A DNA stretch of 64,000 bases, taken from Distichodus sexfasciatus (taxonomy: Eukaryota; Chordata; Actinopteri; Characiformes; Distichodontidae). Every line of letters starts with the position of its first letter. The stretch's first letter is position 1. Positions 45,166 to 55,750 of the stretch are shown here, one piece after another. The position numbers and the translations under genes were made by a program. The DNA is taken from NCBI GenBank assembly GCA_032718565.1, contig JAVGVS010000303.1, positions 430,179 through 494,178 of the forward strand, given 5' to 3'. Under the pieces are notes generated by a model. The model was not told where the DNA came from, did no database searches, and worked only from the letters and a program-made list of their open reading frames with translations.

Positions 45166-45408
45166 CTATTGTGAACACACCACAGCACACAGTGCACCAT
45201 AATGAAATGTGACTTCCACGTTTAACCCATCCATAAAGGAGCAGTGGGCAGCTAACAAGGGCAGCACCTGGGGAGCAGTGCTTGAGGTACGGTATCTTAC
45301 TCATGAGTACCTCAGTGGTACCTTTACCGGTCCGGAATTCAAACTAGCAACCTTCCAATCGCGGGGAGAACTCCCTAACCGTTATGCAACCAACTGCCCC
45401 AAACTGTT
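45166..45408 (-). mobile_element. SINE family A, inverted, near full length
   Basis: From tail ATTGTGAACACACCACAGC to head ACCAACTGCCCC. Lies in the presumed LRRTM intron. Confidence 0.9.
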
Positions 45409-45429
45409 GAACAAACTGAAAGATATTTA

Positions 45430-45535
45430 CTTACCTTGCTCATGAGTACCTCAGTGGTACCTTTACCAGTCCTGGGACTTGAACCAGTGGCCGAACGCCC
45501 TAACACCCTAACCGTTACACCATCAACTGCCCCTG
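45430..45535 (-). mobile_element. SINE family A, head half only
   Basis: From ACCTTGCTCATGAGTACC to ATCAACTGCCCC, immediately after the preceding copy and in the same orientation. Confidence 0.88.
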
Positions 45536-45559
45536 TATTTAATTAAAGTTAATTTCTAG

Positions 45560-45845
45560 ACTGATTTGTCACTGCTCTGTCACTTTAAAAATGTTTTTTT
45601 ATGCTGTTTGGTACTGTTTACACTGTTTGTGTTATTTTTCTGCCGTTCACATTGTTCATTGAAGTCTTACACTATGATTTTTGGCTTGTCATGTCGTCTT
45701 GTCCCATATTGCACTGTCGTGTCTAATCTGCACTTTGTCCTGTCTTGTGATATTAAATGTCGCAGCTCTTTTTTTGCTCTAGAGAAGGCTATTTCAACTG
45801 TGTACTGTGTATGTGCGGCATTGACAATAAACCTTTTTGAATCTC
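45560..45845 (+). mobile_element. L2-like LINE 3' tail
   Basis: TTGCACTGTCGTGTCTAATC, CACTTTGTCCTGTCTTGTG, TTTCAACTGTGTACTGTGTA and GACAATAAACCTTTTTGAAT follow the order typical of fish L2-type 3' untranslated ends (…TGACAATAAA…TTGAATC). No reverse transcriptase sequence. It ends about 15 bp before the predicted branch point of the LRRTM 3' splice site. Confidence 0.7.
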
Positions 45846-45857
45846 TATCTAGCACAA

Positions 45858-45886
45858 GTCCTAATTTCATGCTTTTCTCTCCACAG
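45858..45886 (+). promoter_or_regulatory. 3' splice site of the LRRTM coding exon
   Basis: A branch-point-like CCTAAT (about 45860) and the pyrimidine tract GCTTTTCTCTCCACAG end in AG at 45885-45886. The exon then opens GTTCTGTGTTTGG with no in-frame ATG before the signal peptide, so translation must begin in an upstream exon. Confidence 0.85.
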
Positions 45887-47535
45887 GTTCTGTGTTTGGC
45901 AGTAAGAGATTAGCATGCCTCCTCCTCCCTCTCCTCACCTCCCTTCTCCCGCTGTACTGCTCGGGGGAGAAAACGTGTCCCTACAGCTGCCGCTGCGAGG
46001 GTAAAATCGTCCACTGCGACTCTGCGTCCTTCATGGACGTCCCAGAAAACATTTCGGTAACTTGCCAAGGTTTGTCGCTACGCAACAATGACTTGCACAC
46101 CATGCTTCCCTACCAGTTTGCCCACCTGAACCAACTGCTCTGGCTCTACCTGGACCACAACCAGATCTCGTTTGTGGATAGTCGCGCTTTCCAGGGAATA
46201 CGGAGGCTGAAGGAACTGATCTTGAGCACTAACAGGATTTCGCAGCTCCATAACGCCACTTTCCACGGAGTGCCCAACCTTCGCAGTCTGGACCTGTCTT
46301 ACAACAAACTCCAAGAACTGCAACCAGGTCAATTCCACGGTCTTCGCAAGCTGCAAAATCTGCACCTGCGCTCCAACGGGCTTACCACAATCCCTGTACG
46401 GGCGTTTATAGAATGCCGGAGTTTAGAGTTTCTGGACCTGGGCTACAATCGCCTTCGGATCCTCACTCGCACGGCATTCCTGGGCTTGTCTCGGCTGATG
46501 GAGTTGCACCTGGAGCACAACCAGTTCTCTCGGATAAACTTCTTTCTCTTTCCGCGCCTTGCGAACCTTCGAGGCCTCTACCTTCAATGGAACCGCATTC
46601 GAGCAGTGAACCAAGGCCTCCCATGGATTTGGTACACACTGCAAAAGCTGGACCTCTCGGGAAATGAGATCCAAACATTGGATCCTGTGGTTTTTCAGTG
46701 CCTCCCGAACCTTCAGGTTCTCAATTTGGAGTCTAACAAGTTGGCTAACGTGTCTCACGAGACTGTGGCATCCTGGATGTCTCTTACCACAATCAGCTTG
46801 GCCGGTAACGTCTGGGACTGTGGCCCGGGCATTTGCCCCCTCGTCGCCTGGCTAAAGAATTTCAGAGGCACCAAAGACACGAGCATCATTTGCAGCAGTC
46901 CCAAACACCTCCAAGGAGAAAAGGTTATGGAGGCGACACGGAATTACATCGACTGCGAAGATTTTGAAATCATCCCCCAAACACCATTTCCATACCACAC
47001 CATGGAGCCGACTATGGAGCCTACCCCTGAACCTCCCTTGCCTCCCTCGACTCCCCCTTTGCCCCAACCTCCTCCTGCCTCTGAAGCGCCCATTCCTCCA
47101 CCCCTGGCACAACCTCTTCCCCACACGACAATGCCCAACCTTGCTGAAACCTACCCCAGAGGCACTCCACCGCAGACACCCCCACCTTTGAATGACTTTC
47201 TTGCCACTCAATCCCCGGAGCAGGAGAATTTGTCCTTCCACAAGGTGGTAGTAGGTTCGGTGGCACTTTTCTTCTCCACTTCACTGGTCTTGACAGTGAT
47301 CTACTTCTCCTGCAGACGCTACCCTCACGCCACACGGCTCTTGCAGCAGCGCTCAATGGTGGGACGAAAGCGCCGAAAAAAGAGTCCCGAACCGGAGCAG
47401 AACTTGAGCTCACAACTGCAGGAATATTACATGAGCTACAACCCTGCCGCCACTCCAGAAGCCATGGACGTGTTGGCCAACGGGACTGGTACTTGCACCT
47501 GTACCATATCCGGTTCCAGGGAATGCGAGGTATGA
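45887..47535 (+). CDS. lrrtm4: LRRTM4-like synaptic adhesion protein, main coding exon
   Basis: Type I membrane protein of the LRRTM family, postsynaptic organisers that bind presynaptic neurexins and, for LRRTM4, heparan sulphate proteoglycans. Counting from GTG at 45892 as residue 1: hydrophobic signal segment 8-23; cysteine-rich cap CPYSCRC at 29-35 with C42; ten leucine-rich repeats at exact 24-residue spacing (LSLRNN at 61 to LNLESN at 277); C-terminal cap cysteines 310, 315, 334, 355; proline-rich stem 361-433; membrane span about 452-474; basic GRKRRKK 491-497; C-terminal ECEV, the PDZ-type ligand that in this family binds PSD-95. N-glycosylation sites at N53, N121, N286 and N446. The exon begins in phase 1 (N|GT TCT), so an upstream exon ending ATGG would give M-G-S-V, as in mammalian LRRTM3/4 (MGF); total about 550 residues. 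LRRTM4 is favoured over LRRTM3 by VPENIS, SPKHLQGEKV and TISGSRECEV. Fish have lrrtm4-like duplicates, so the exact paralogue is open. Confidence 0.9.
47527..47535 (+). promoter_or_regulatory. alternative splice donor overlapping the stop codon
   Basis: GAG|GTATGA is both the end of the frame (Glu-Val-stop) and a good 5' splice site after the Glu codon. In mammalian LRRTM3 and LRRTM4 a short isoform ends in ECEV by reading through this donor, and a longer isoform splices here to a further exon. The same choice appears built in here. No matching downstream exon was recognised in 47.5-64 kb. Confidence 0.7.
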
Positions 47536-47561
47536 CATTGTCAAAGCCGGCCTAAAATCCA

Positions 47562-47780
47562 AATAAAAAAAACAAAAAAATCAAATGAAACAGCTCTGGA
47601 CGACGGAGGTAAAAGTTCTTCATTGTGCATGCGATTCATACACCAATGATCGAGGATAAGCACCATCGACTCCTTCCTCTAACGTAGCGCCGTAAAATTT
47701 ATGCCAGGCTTTTGATGACCTGTTGCCCCTGATTGCCTTGAACTCCTCTAATCTGGCAATTACGAGTTTGAAAAAATAAA
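47562..47780 (+). terminator. polyadenylation signals after the ECEV stop
   Basis: AATAAA occurs at 47562-47567 (27 bp after the stop) and again at 47775-47780, followed by GTGTTGG. The second has better downstream GT-rich context. Either would give a short 3' end for the ECEV isoform. Confidence 0.45.
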
Positions 47781-48483
47781 GACGTGTTGGACTCAGAACC
47801 GGGAGTCAATGGTTTCTTATTCATTAGACTGCAGCATTACTCTCTCTCACTCTTTCTTTGGCTTTCGTCAAGTAATGCACTTCATTATTTTAGTCTGTTT
47901 GTTCTGCAGCACTGAGCCAGATAACAGCTTCTGAATTGGAGCTATACTATTACACTTGAATAACCCAGAGCACAGAGGCACTATCAAATATTTCATCTTT
48001 TATAAAAACACATTATCTTATCACCGCTGCTGTCGGTAGTAATGACGATGGCACACTTGTGCACATAGTTGCACGTTAACGTGTACGGTCTAATGAAATT
48101 TCCCTGTTTAATGTAGAGGTTTTGGTGTCACGCGTCAGGTATTAACTCCATTTAGATTGTCGGAGGACTGCAAAAACAACACTGAAATCCGCAAATCATC
48201 CATTCTTCCGAAATTGCAGAACAAGCTGATGATAGGTGGGAAATAATTAGGGAAAGCTCTCAACCTGTAATGTACTGTTTCATAAAAGGAGATGGCTGCC
48301 CTTTACAGAAGTATAATGCATTTAGTTGAGAGAAAAAAATCTGTTTTCACAAAATAATGAATTTTCATGGAATTAACAAGATAAAGTCATCATGGGGAAA
48401 AACATTACTTTATTTCCCCCTGAATTAACGAGTTAAAGTGAAAAAATTACAGGAAACAATCTGCTGTTTTTCTGAATTAATGA
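47781..48483. other. 3' flank or intron of LRRTM, unique
   Basis: No repeat or frame recognised. It is intron if the long isoform is made. Confidence 0.4.
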
Positions 48484-48550
48484 GATATTCATTCATTCAT
48501 TCATTCATCATCCAAACCGCTGAATCCCAACTGGGGGTGCGGAGGGGAGG
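48484..48550 (-). mobile_element. SINE family B, 3' fragment inverted
   Basis: ATTCATTCATTCATTCATTC followed by CCGCTGAATCCCAACTGGGG is the inverse of the family B tail plus its ATGA repeats. Confidence 0.7.
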
Positions 48551-48959
48551 GTGGTGGGGCGGGAGGGGTCATAGGTTAGGGGGTTTGGGGGACTGGAGAC
48601 TCCACCCTCCTATCTGAGAAGCTCCGCCAACCAGGTAGAACTGCTAGCACTTCCTGATCCGCCATGTTTTCTCTTGAGCGTTAGCGTAGGAATCGCAATA
48701 AAGAAGTCTACCAGCGGAGTGTTGCGTTGAACATGTATGACTGTATAGCTGGTCTGTTAGCAGCAGCCATGTGGATTATTTTCACGAGAGGTAAACTCTC
48801 GCCGTGCTGTCTACACTACACCCAGTTCCGGAGTGGGTCGTGTGTGGGCAGTGGCTCATTTGCATTTAGGAATACGAATGAGAAAAAGGGACTGAAATAG
48901 ATGGGTAAAAGCAGGTGAAAATGCCTAATCTGAGAGGTTTAGCGTAGCCCATAGACCTG
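48551..48959. other. unique sequence, nothing recognised
   Basis: G-rich start (GGTGGGGCGGGAGGGG), then ordinary sequence. Confidence 0.4.
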
Positions 48960-49530
48960 TTTTAATTTTTAAGAAATTTCTTTTTAAAATCAACTAAATA
49001 TTTTTTATTTTAATAACCACTAATGTCTTCTTATTTGAGATTTGTTTCTAGGTAAGAACATAATCTAAAATCTAAAAAATCTTTATCACAAGCCTGTTTG
49101 TGCAACACATTATATTATTTAAATATTTTGACGTACTTAACAAATTTAAGAAAACATGTGAACAAAGCCCAAAAATCAGAGTGACCATCCCACAAAGAGA
49201 CTGTCAGTTAGAAGAACTTTGCGCCTCATTCACCAACCATTCCTACAAAGTAATATGTTCTTAAAACTCACAAAGTTTTTACGAAAATTCTGGTATTTGC
49301 CAATGTTTTATTAATTGAGATTTACTTCTAGACAAAATCGTAACCTATGAACACCAAACATCACTTACACAAAATATACTGCAGAGCATTAGTATATGGG
49401 TTTTCTTCAGTTCTACAGGTGTATGGTATTATAATAAAACATAAACATACATTATTATGATAATGAACTTGCAAAAAGTTTTAAGAACACCTCATGAGTC
49501 CAACATAGACTTTTCCTAAGAACAAATTAA
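48960..49530. repeat. CCTCATTCA-type interspersed repeat, copy 2
   Basis: GCGCCTCATTCACCAACCAT, ATATGTTCTTAAAACTCACA and TTTGTGCAACACATTATATT match 28665-28870. The motif TTGAGATTTGTTTCTAG/TTGAGATTTACTTCTAG occurs twice (49032 and 49315), so two partial units are present. Confidence 0.5.
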
Positions 49531-50213
49531 GTGAAAAATATTACTGGCAAAAGGTCCGTTCTTTTTCCGTGTCTGTTATATAATTTCTCAGATGAATGTT
49601 TGGAAGATTTGAATGGGGGCTGGAGTTTAAAGTGGTTATGCTAAATCTCATGACATGGCTCACTGCAATCTCGCCGTCAGGGGAAAGGAAGTCTATTTAT
49701 TCAAAGTATCGCAGTAATTTGCCGTCGGCCCCTTTGCAGAAAATCTTGAGGTAATCGTTCGACTCGAGTTTTGATGTGGAAAAAGCACATTCCGGCCCCA
49801 GACACGTCTTTCTATCTTGGGTGTGCGCACCTGGTGTGTTTTTGGCAAAAATAGATTATTCACGCTTAAAAGAGACTCTGAAATGTAAGGGACGGGAGAA
49901 AAAACACTAGAGGAGAACTCAGTCTGTTGATTTAAGTGGAGGAAACCAAATATCAGAGGGGAAGAAAAGCTGTTAAACTCTGCAAATGTTTGGCTGGAAT
50001 AATGAAGATCACGGGTCGATTTAATGAGGTAATGAAAGTTGAATAAACAAACAAAAGGAAAGAAAGGTCCTTTAACAGACACTTTAGACTGTGCATGGCT
50101 AAATTAAATGCTGGATTCTTGCAAAGTGGAAAGTAAAGCATTCTCCTGCTTCTTCCATTTTCTGCCACAATGTTTTTTAAAAATCTGTGTTTAAGGTTGA
50201 ACCCAGACAAAAT
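49531..50213. other. unique sequence
   Basis: A 129-codon minus frame (49693-50082) lacks recognisable features. The stretch 49600-49950 is repeat-free. Confidence 0.35.
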
Positions 50214-50244
50214 ATCTCTATCTGTCTGTCTGTCTGTCTGTCTA

Positions 50245-50275
<31 letters not shown>

Positions 50276-50280
50276 GTCTA

Positions 50281-50312
<32 letters not shown>

Positions 50313-50392
50313 TCTATCTGTCTGTCTGTCTGTCTGTCTGTCTATTTGTCTATATATCCGTTTATTTATCTACCCATCTATCTGTCTGTATA
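50214..50392. repeat. (TCTG)n/(TCTA)n array
   Basis: Alternating TCTG and TCTA blocks; frames across it (Cys/Leu/Ser/Ile repeats) are artefacts. Confidence 0.97.
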
Positions 50393-51444
50393 TTAGGGCT
50401 GCAATAATTACTTATTGAAAAATCAACACAAAGTGTAAGCGCTGATGTGTTGTGTATGTAACTGCAGTGCACTACAGAACCTGCAGGATTGTCCTGATTC
50501 TATTCTGTACTAAGGTATGAATGATGCTGAAATTTTATGAGAAAAGTATGAGATTGTTTTGCGAAGTGGCGCTGCTCTCGTTTAATCTTTTGAATGGTGT
50601 GACACATGTCTTATGTCTCTTTATTAGCACATTTTGTACAGCAGCACAGTGAGACGGTTGTCACTAGTTACGGATACCTTAAAATTTTTCTGTTGCCGCT
50701 CTTGAAGTTGTCCGTGTGGAACCTCCACCGACACGTACTAATTCTACTGTTACAGACGCTGGTATGTTAAGTTGAAAATTAGTCATTTGGTGTTTACTCA
50801 GTGTGTATATATGTATATGTATACAGTACATACAATGCCGTAGCCTGAAGTTCCTCTACTCCAGAAAGATCTGCTGTGGTTAGAGGCTCCTTATTGCTTG
50901 AAATATAATTACCCCCAGCTCTTATGGACCTGAATACCTTAATAAAGACTTGGCCATAACCTCTGTAAAAGTTGCTGGTCGAGAGCGAGCTCCGTTTATA
51001 AAGGGAGTCTATTTATTAGATGTGGAAAACCACCGTAAAGGAGACAAATCCAATTACCTGAGCAAAAATCTGTTACTTACACTCTTGTACCACAAAGCTC
51101 CCACACGCCCTGTAATATTACATCCCTGCGCTCTATTTTCCCTCCAGCTCTGGTGGTTTCTAAAAGAACAGAGTTGTTAATAATTGAAGAACACTCTGTT
51201 CTGGTTAGAAGGATTTAAGCTGGAGGTTGGAGGCCATCAGGGTGGAGAAAATGTACGTCCGACACTGATAAAAAATCTGATATGTAGTTATCTTAAGTTT
51301 TAAATAAATGACTTGATAATGTTTAATAAAATATACTCAAAATTGACTGCATATACAAATAATTCCAATAAATATTATATAAAATGTTATGTATACATTT
51401 TAAAATGTAGAAAATAATTAAATTCAATTATTTTGTTAAATAAA
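50393..51444. other. mostly unique sequence
   Basis: 50880-51240 is repeat-free and moderately balanced (TTATAAAGGGAGTCTATTTA). No supported gene. Confidence 0.35.
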
Positions 51445-51445
51445 T

Positions 51446-52701
51446 TACAGTTTTTCTCAGTTGCTTTGGAGCATTTCTCAGATCAGAAAGTGAATTCTCA
51501 AAACTACTTGTTCAACCGCCACGTAATTTAGTCACTTGTGCACAACACATGAACATTTCTCATTGCTTTGATCAAAATGCAAATGCTTTTGTACATTCAT
51601 ATAATTGATTGTGTACAATTCTCTGCTGTTTCCTACATTTCCACTTGTTTATGTCATGTTGATCAAAATATATTATACTAGTTTCATCTAAATAATCTTA
51701 ACCCCCAAATCATTTCAGCATCAGTTCATTGCACAAGTCACTGAATGCAAAATAGTTAATCCAGTTGTCAAAATCTTCCAAAAATAAAACTAATAATAAA
51801 AAATTAAAATAAAAACTGTTTTATGTAAATGTGTCTTGAATTGACACATTGTGCAGATGAAATTTGAATGTCACTAATAAAGGGGCATGGAGAACCAATG
51901 ATCAACTAGTTCTCTAAAACAGGTGAATCTCGTGAACCTATAATTGGCATGCCTATATAACAAAAGGTGCAAAACACAGATTTACAATTTTTGAAAATGG
52001 ATGAACAACCAGGACGTGGTCACTTCCGGATAAATAAAACAGATTTACATATACATACAGAAAAATAGCTGCAAGGAAATCCGCAATAAAATCTAATATT
52101 GTAAAATATATTGATGAAACGTGCTGATAATATAGCTGTTACTGTAATTGATCAAACATAGCGAAAATCAAAAGACAATTCCCATAGCAGTGAAATGGTT
52201 TGAAAATCGTACTGTCTGACACGAAAAAAAAGCACAATTTGTGGCAGTGGGCATGAATCAAATAGATGAAATAACGTGAATATTGCACGTAATGCCGTGA
52301 TACTGCGTTGGTAAATTTGTGAAATTTCAAACTGTTGAATTTCATAGATCCCATACAGAAGAAATTCAGCCTTTTGCATTGTCAATTACTGTAAACCAAA
52401 CCATATTTTATATCAGGAAATCCTGAAACCATGCAATGTCATTCTGACAACATGACTAAACATTTTGACTTCACCGTATATAAACAATGACAAAAGGACT
52501 TGTCCTTCTGATGGTGATGACATTTTCATTGACACAAAAACTTACTTTTGAGGGAATACCTAAGGATTTTGAGTAAAGTACATGCTTTTGCAAGAAATCC
52601 AATGTGTTGTGCTGTTTGTACTAATTGTTTTGAGAATGCACTAACTGTTATGCAAATATTAAGACTGATTCGAGAAATGCTCCAAACTGAGAAAAACTGT
52701 A
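51446..52701. mobile_element. 1.25-kb TIR element, ACAGTTTTTCTCAG ends
   Basis: Left end TTACAGTTTTTCTCAGTTGC then TTGGAGCATTTCTC; right end the inverse (GAGAAATGCTCC, CTGAGAAAAACTGTAA). About 32 bp of inverted repeat. Inside are CATTGCTTTGATCAAAATGC-type text and an AT-rich body with no transposase frame. A non-autonomous or decayed DNA transposon, superfamily unassigned. Confidence 0.75.
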
Positions 52702-53377
52702 AATGACAAAATACTTGTAAGAAATTCTCTAAATTGTATAAAACAATGTATATGCACACAATATATTATATATACAGTATTAATAATTTAAAGAAAACTT
52801 ATTTAAAGGTCCATATTTATTCAGTTTTTTCTTAAACTGTAATTCTCAGAGAATTCAAATTATGTAAATCTTAAAAACACAAGTTCACAAGTTGCTTTAT
52901 AATTACATATTTCATTTTGCGGGAATTTTATCATACAATTGGAGTGAGTAAAGTTAGACCTAAATAGACCTAAATATATATATATATATTTTAAGTGAAT
53001 GTGGCTGCCGGACAAGAAAGCAGGTGCAGGTGGAGAACAACTACCTGAGGGAAAACCGCTCCGGAAGCATCTCACTCGTCTATCATGCTCCTGTCAGCAT
53101 GCGTTAGAGTGAAGCTGCCTGGGTTCAAACCCGAATTTGCATTACAAAAGGGAAAACAGTTCCATGGTAGAGAATCGGTGGCAAGAGGTAAAAATGTCTG
53201 AAACTTATTGAAAAATAAATTACTATAGAGTCAAAATGGGAACTTTATACACATACTTATATTTCATTAACACTTATAAACCAGCCGATGGTCAATTAAA
53301 TTATTTTACTGTTGTATTCATAATTAACAATAAAGTGATACAATTATCACAGTGATATTTCAGATAAATGATACATA
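52702..53377. other. unique sequence with (TA)n
   Basis: (TA)n at 52975-52990. Nothing else. Confidence 0.4.
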
Positions 53378-53755
53378 TAGTACTGTGCAAAAGTTTTAGG
53401 CAGGTGTGAAAAAATGCTGTAGACAAAGAATGCTTTCAAAAATGGAAGTGTTAATCATTTATTTTCATCAATCAACAAAATGCAGTGAATGAACAAAAGA
53501 GAAATCTAAATCAAATCAATATTTGGTGTGACCACCCTTTGCCTTCAAAACAGCATCAATTCTTCTAGGTACACTTGCACACAGTTTTTGAAGGAACTCG
53601 GCTGGTAGGTTGTTCCAAACATCTTGGAGAACTAACCACAGATCTATAATCCTATAATCCTACAAAATAATATAATGACTATAATCCTACAAAATAATAT
53701 AATGACTACAAAATAATATAATGACTATAATCCTACAAAATAATATAATGACTAT
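53378..53755 (+). mobile_element. mariner-type foldback element, copy 2, right arm lost
   Basis: Left end TAGTACTGTGCAAAAGTTTT is intact. It matches copy 1 (6151-6480) closely through AACTAACCACAGATCTATAA, then into the same 27-bp repeat (53645-53755), here with more and partly shortened units. The right arm and terminus are missing. Confidence 0.88.
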
Positions 53756-53911
53756 GTTGGTAAGGGGGTTGGTAAGGGGGTTGGTGTGTGTTCCCTCACA
53801 TCCTTCACACTAATAGTCAAATAAAAGCTTTACCCATAACTTTGGCAAATGTTGACCAAATTTCAAAATCATATCATTCCAGACGGATCCCTGGGTCGGA
53901 CATGAGTGAAA
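53756..53911. other. short unique spacer
   Basis: GGTAAGGGGGTT is duplicated at 53759-53782. Confidence 0.5.
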
Positions 53912-54142
53912 TTGAGTGATTATTTGTCATTGTGAACACAGCATAGCACACAGCACACCAGAACTAAATGTGACCTCTGCATTTGACCCATCCGTGAAAG
54001 AGCATTGAACAGCTAACAAGGGCAGTGCCCAGGGAGCAGTGCTTGGGGACGGTAATAGTGGTAACTTTACCGATCTGGGATTTGAACCGGTGACCTTATG
54101 ATCACAGGGTGAACGCCCAACCGTTACGCCACCGACTGCGCT
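53912..54142 (-). mobile_element. SINE family A, inverted, near full length
   Basis: From GAGTGATTATTTGTCATTGT to CCACCGACTGCGC; a small deletion removes the TGCTCATGAGTACCTCAG part. Confidence 0.9.
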
Positions 54143-54380
54143 GCCATGAGGCCTTTCTGTGTGGAGTTTGTGTGTTTGTGTGTTTCTCCGGATGCATCAA
54201 GAGTATGCACTGCAGGTTGACTGGTTACACGAAATTGCCCCCCCAGGTGTAAATGTGAGTGTGTTTGTGTGAGTGTGGGTGCCCTGCAGTGTGTTGGCGC
54301 CCACCCCGGGTTGGTTCCCGCTTCATGCCCAAAGTGCCAGGACTAGACAGTTAAGAAAATGAATGAATGAATGAATATTA
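54143..54380 (+). mobile_element. SINE family B, 5'-truncated
   Basis: GGCCTTTCTGTGTGGAGTTT through GGTTGGTTCCCGCTTCATGC to an (ATGA)n tail at 54359-54377. Its tRNA-like head is replaced by the head end of the adjoining SINE A. Confidence 0.85.
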
Positions 54381-54904
54381 CATTCAGAATTCACCAAAGT
54401 GATTATTATATTGCCAGCACACTTAACGTATGTAGCTACAAAAATATTGTCTTGACCACAGCGTCATAGACCATAGATCAACCAACGATGTTCACGCCTT
54501 GTGTCGGGGCTAAAAGGGAAGCATTTTGAACATTTTTAAATATTTTGTAACTTCCAAAAAAAATCATTATAAATTAACATTTTATTGTTCACTGTTGAAT
54601 CATCACTGAAAATATTGTTGTTTGTGATTGTTTCATTTGACATTATCTGTGTAGGTTCTCCGTCGTCCAGGACATGATAATCTTTAGCGCTTCAATCAAA
54701 GGCAGCTGGACTTCCTTTCAAAATCTTGAAGACGTTCCATCTTTCATCTGAAAAGCTTCTGAAGTTCTTAAAGTCTCGGGGAAGTCCCAGGTATTTATCC
54801 TCTAGTGGGGTGTCACCTTGAAAGTGGTTGTGGAACTCCTCGTCAGACTTTTAGAACCGAAGAAGGTGAGAGATGAGAGGTGAAACGTCTTCAAGAATTT
54901 GAAA
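54381..54904. other. unique sequence
   Basis: GACGTTCCATCTTTCATCTG and GAGGTGAAACGTCTTCAAGA (54732 and 54878) are an inverted pair of a common fish repeat motif; otherwise nothing recognised. Confidence 0.4.
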
Positions 54905-55135
54905 TGAAGTAGATTTGAGTGAATATTTGTCTTTGTGAACACAGCACAGCACAGCAGTGCAACAGTGACCTCTGCATTTGACCTATCCATGAAGGAGCAG
55001 TGGGCAGCTGACATGGACAGCACCCGGGGAGCAGGACTTGGGGGCGGTACCTTGCTCACGAGTACCTCAGTACCTTCAGAACTTGAACCAGCGACCTTCA
55101 GCTCACGGGATCAACTCTGTAACCTAATGTTACGC
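54905..55135 (-). mobile_element. SINE family A, inverted
   Basis: From GTGAATATTTGTCTTTGTGA to the diverged head ACCTAATGTTACGC. Confidence 0.87.
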
Positions 55136-55185
55136 TCCTTCAATTCAAGCGCTTAAGGTCATTTGACCTTATTTAAAGCAATATT

Positions 55186-55395
55186 ATTTACATTCACATT
55201 TACAGCATTTAGCAGATGCTCTTATCCAGAGCGACTTACATTTCCTAATTTCAGGGACCGGTCCCCTGAGAGCAATTTAGGATTAAGGGTCTTGCTCAGG
55301 GACCCAATGTTGGTAATACCAGAGGTCAGATTCGAACCCACAACCTCTTGGTTCCAAAGCGAGTGTCCTACCACTAGGCCACCAACACCCTGTAT
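55186..55395 (-). mobile_element. tRNA-derived SINE, family D, full length
   Basis: Read on the minus strand: GGTGTTGGTGGCCTAGTGGT, B box GGTTCGAATCTGACC, then GGTCCCTGAGCAAGACCC and TCGCTCTGGATAAGAGCATC ending in TGTAAATGTGAATG. Typical of LINE-tailed tRNA SINEs. It has a tRNA promoter but no complete tRNA fold. Confidence 0.88.
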
Positions 55396-55471
55396 TAGAA
55401 TATTCGATTATAATATTATAACCAGATTGTTGCAAATTTAATTCTGAATGCAACTGCACGTGAGTTTTGGA

Positions 55472-55750
55472 AGTCAAGATTCAAGATTCAAGATTCTTTA
55501 TTTGTCACGTGCAAATTATACAGGTACAACATGCAGTGAAATCTGCTCTTTTAACTGTGCAATTAGGCAAATTAAAAATAAAAACAAAATAGAGATACAA
55601 TACAAAGTTACAAACTTAAATACAAACTTAAATAAGGAGGTCAGGGAAATAGGACAAAAAATACAACTATATTTTATATACAGTAAGGTACATAAAGTTA
55701 CATAAAGTTTCATGTGCAGGGTTTTAACCTGAGTTTACAAAATTGTGCTA
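55472..55750 (-). mobile_element. LINE 3' tail, inverted, copy 2
   Basis: Same family as 7764-8110: three GATTCAA units, then TTCTTTATTTGTCACGTGCA, CTCTTTTAACTGTGCAAT, AAGGTACATAAAGTTACATA. Confidence 0.78.

Noticed and set aside
18140..45890. Exon 18140-18198 as first exon of LRRTM
   Set aside because: The phase does not fit: joined to 45887 it reaches TAA after five codons.
45892..45894. GTG as start codon of the LRRTM frame
   Set aside because: A nuclear vertebrate gene does not normally start at GTG; a good acceptor 6 bp upstream and the family's gene structure explain the missing ATG.
45667..47413. Minus and alternative frames over the LRRTM exon (67-130 codons)
   Set aside because: Shadows of the real frame, favoured by its high GC and proline codons.
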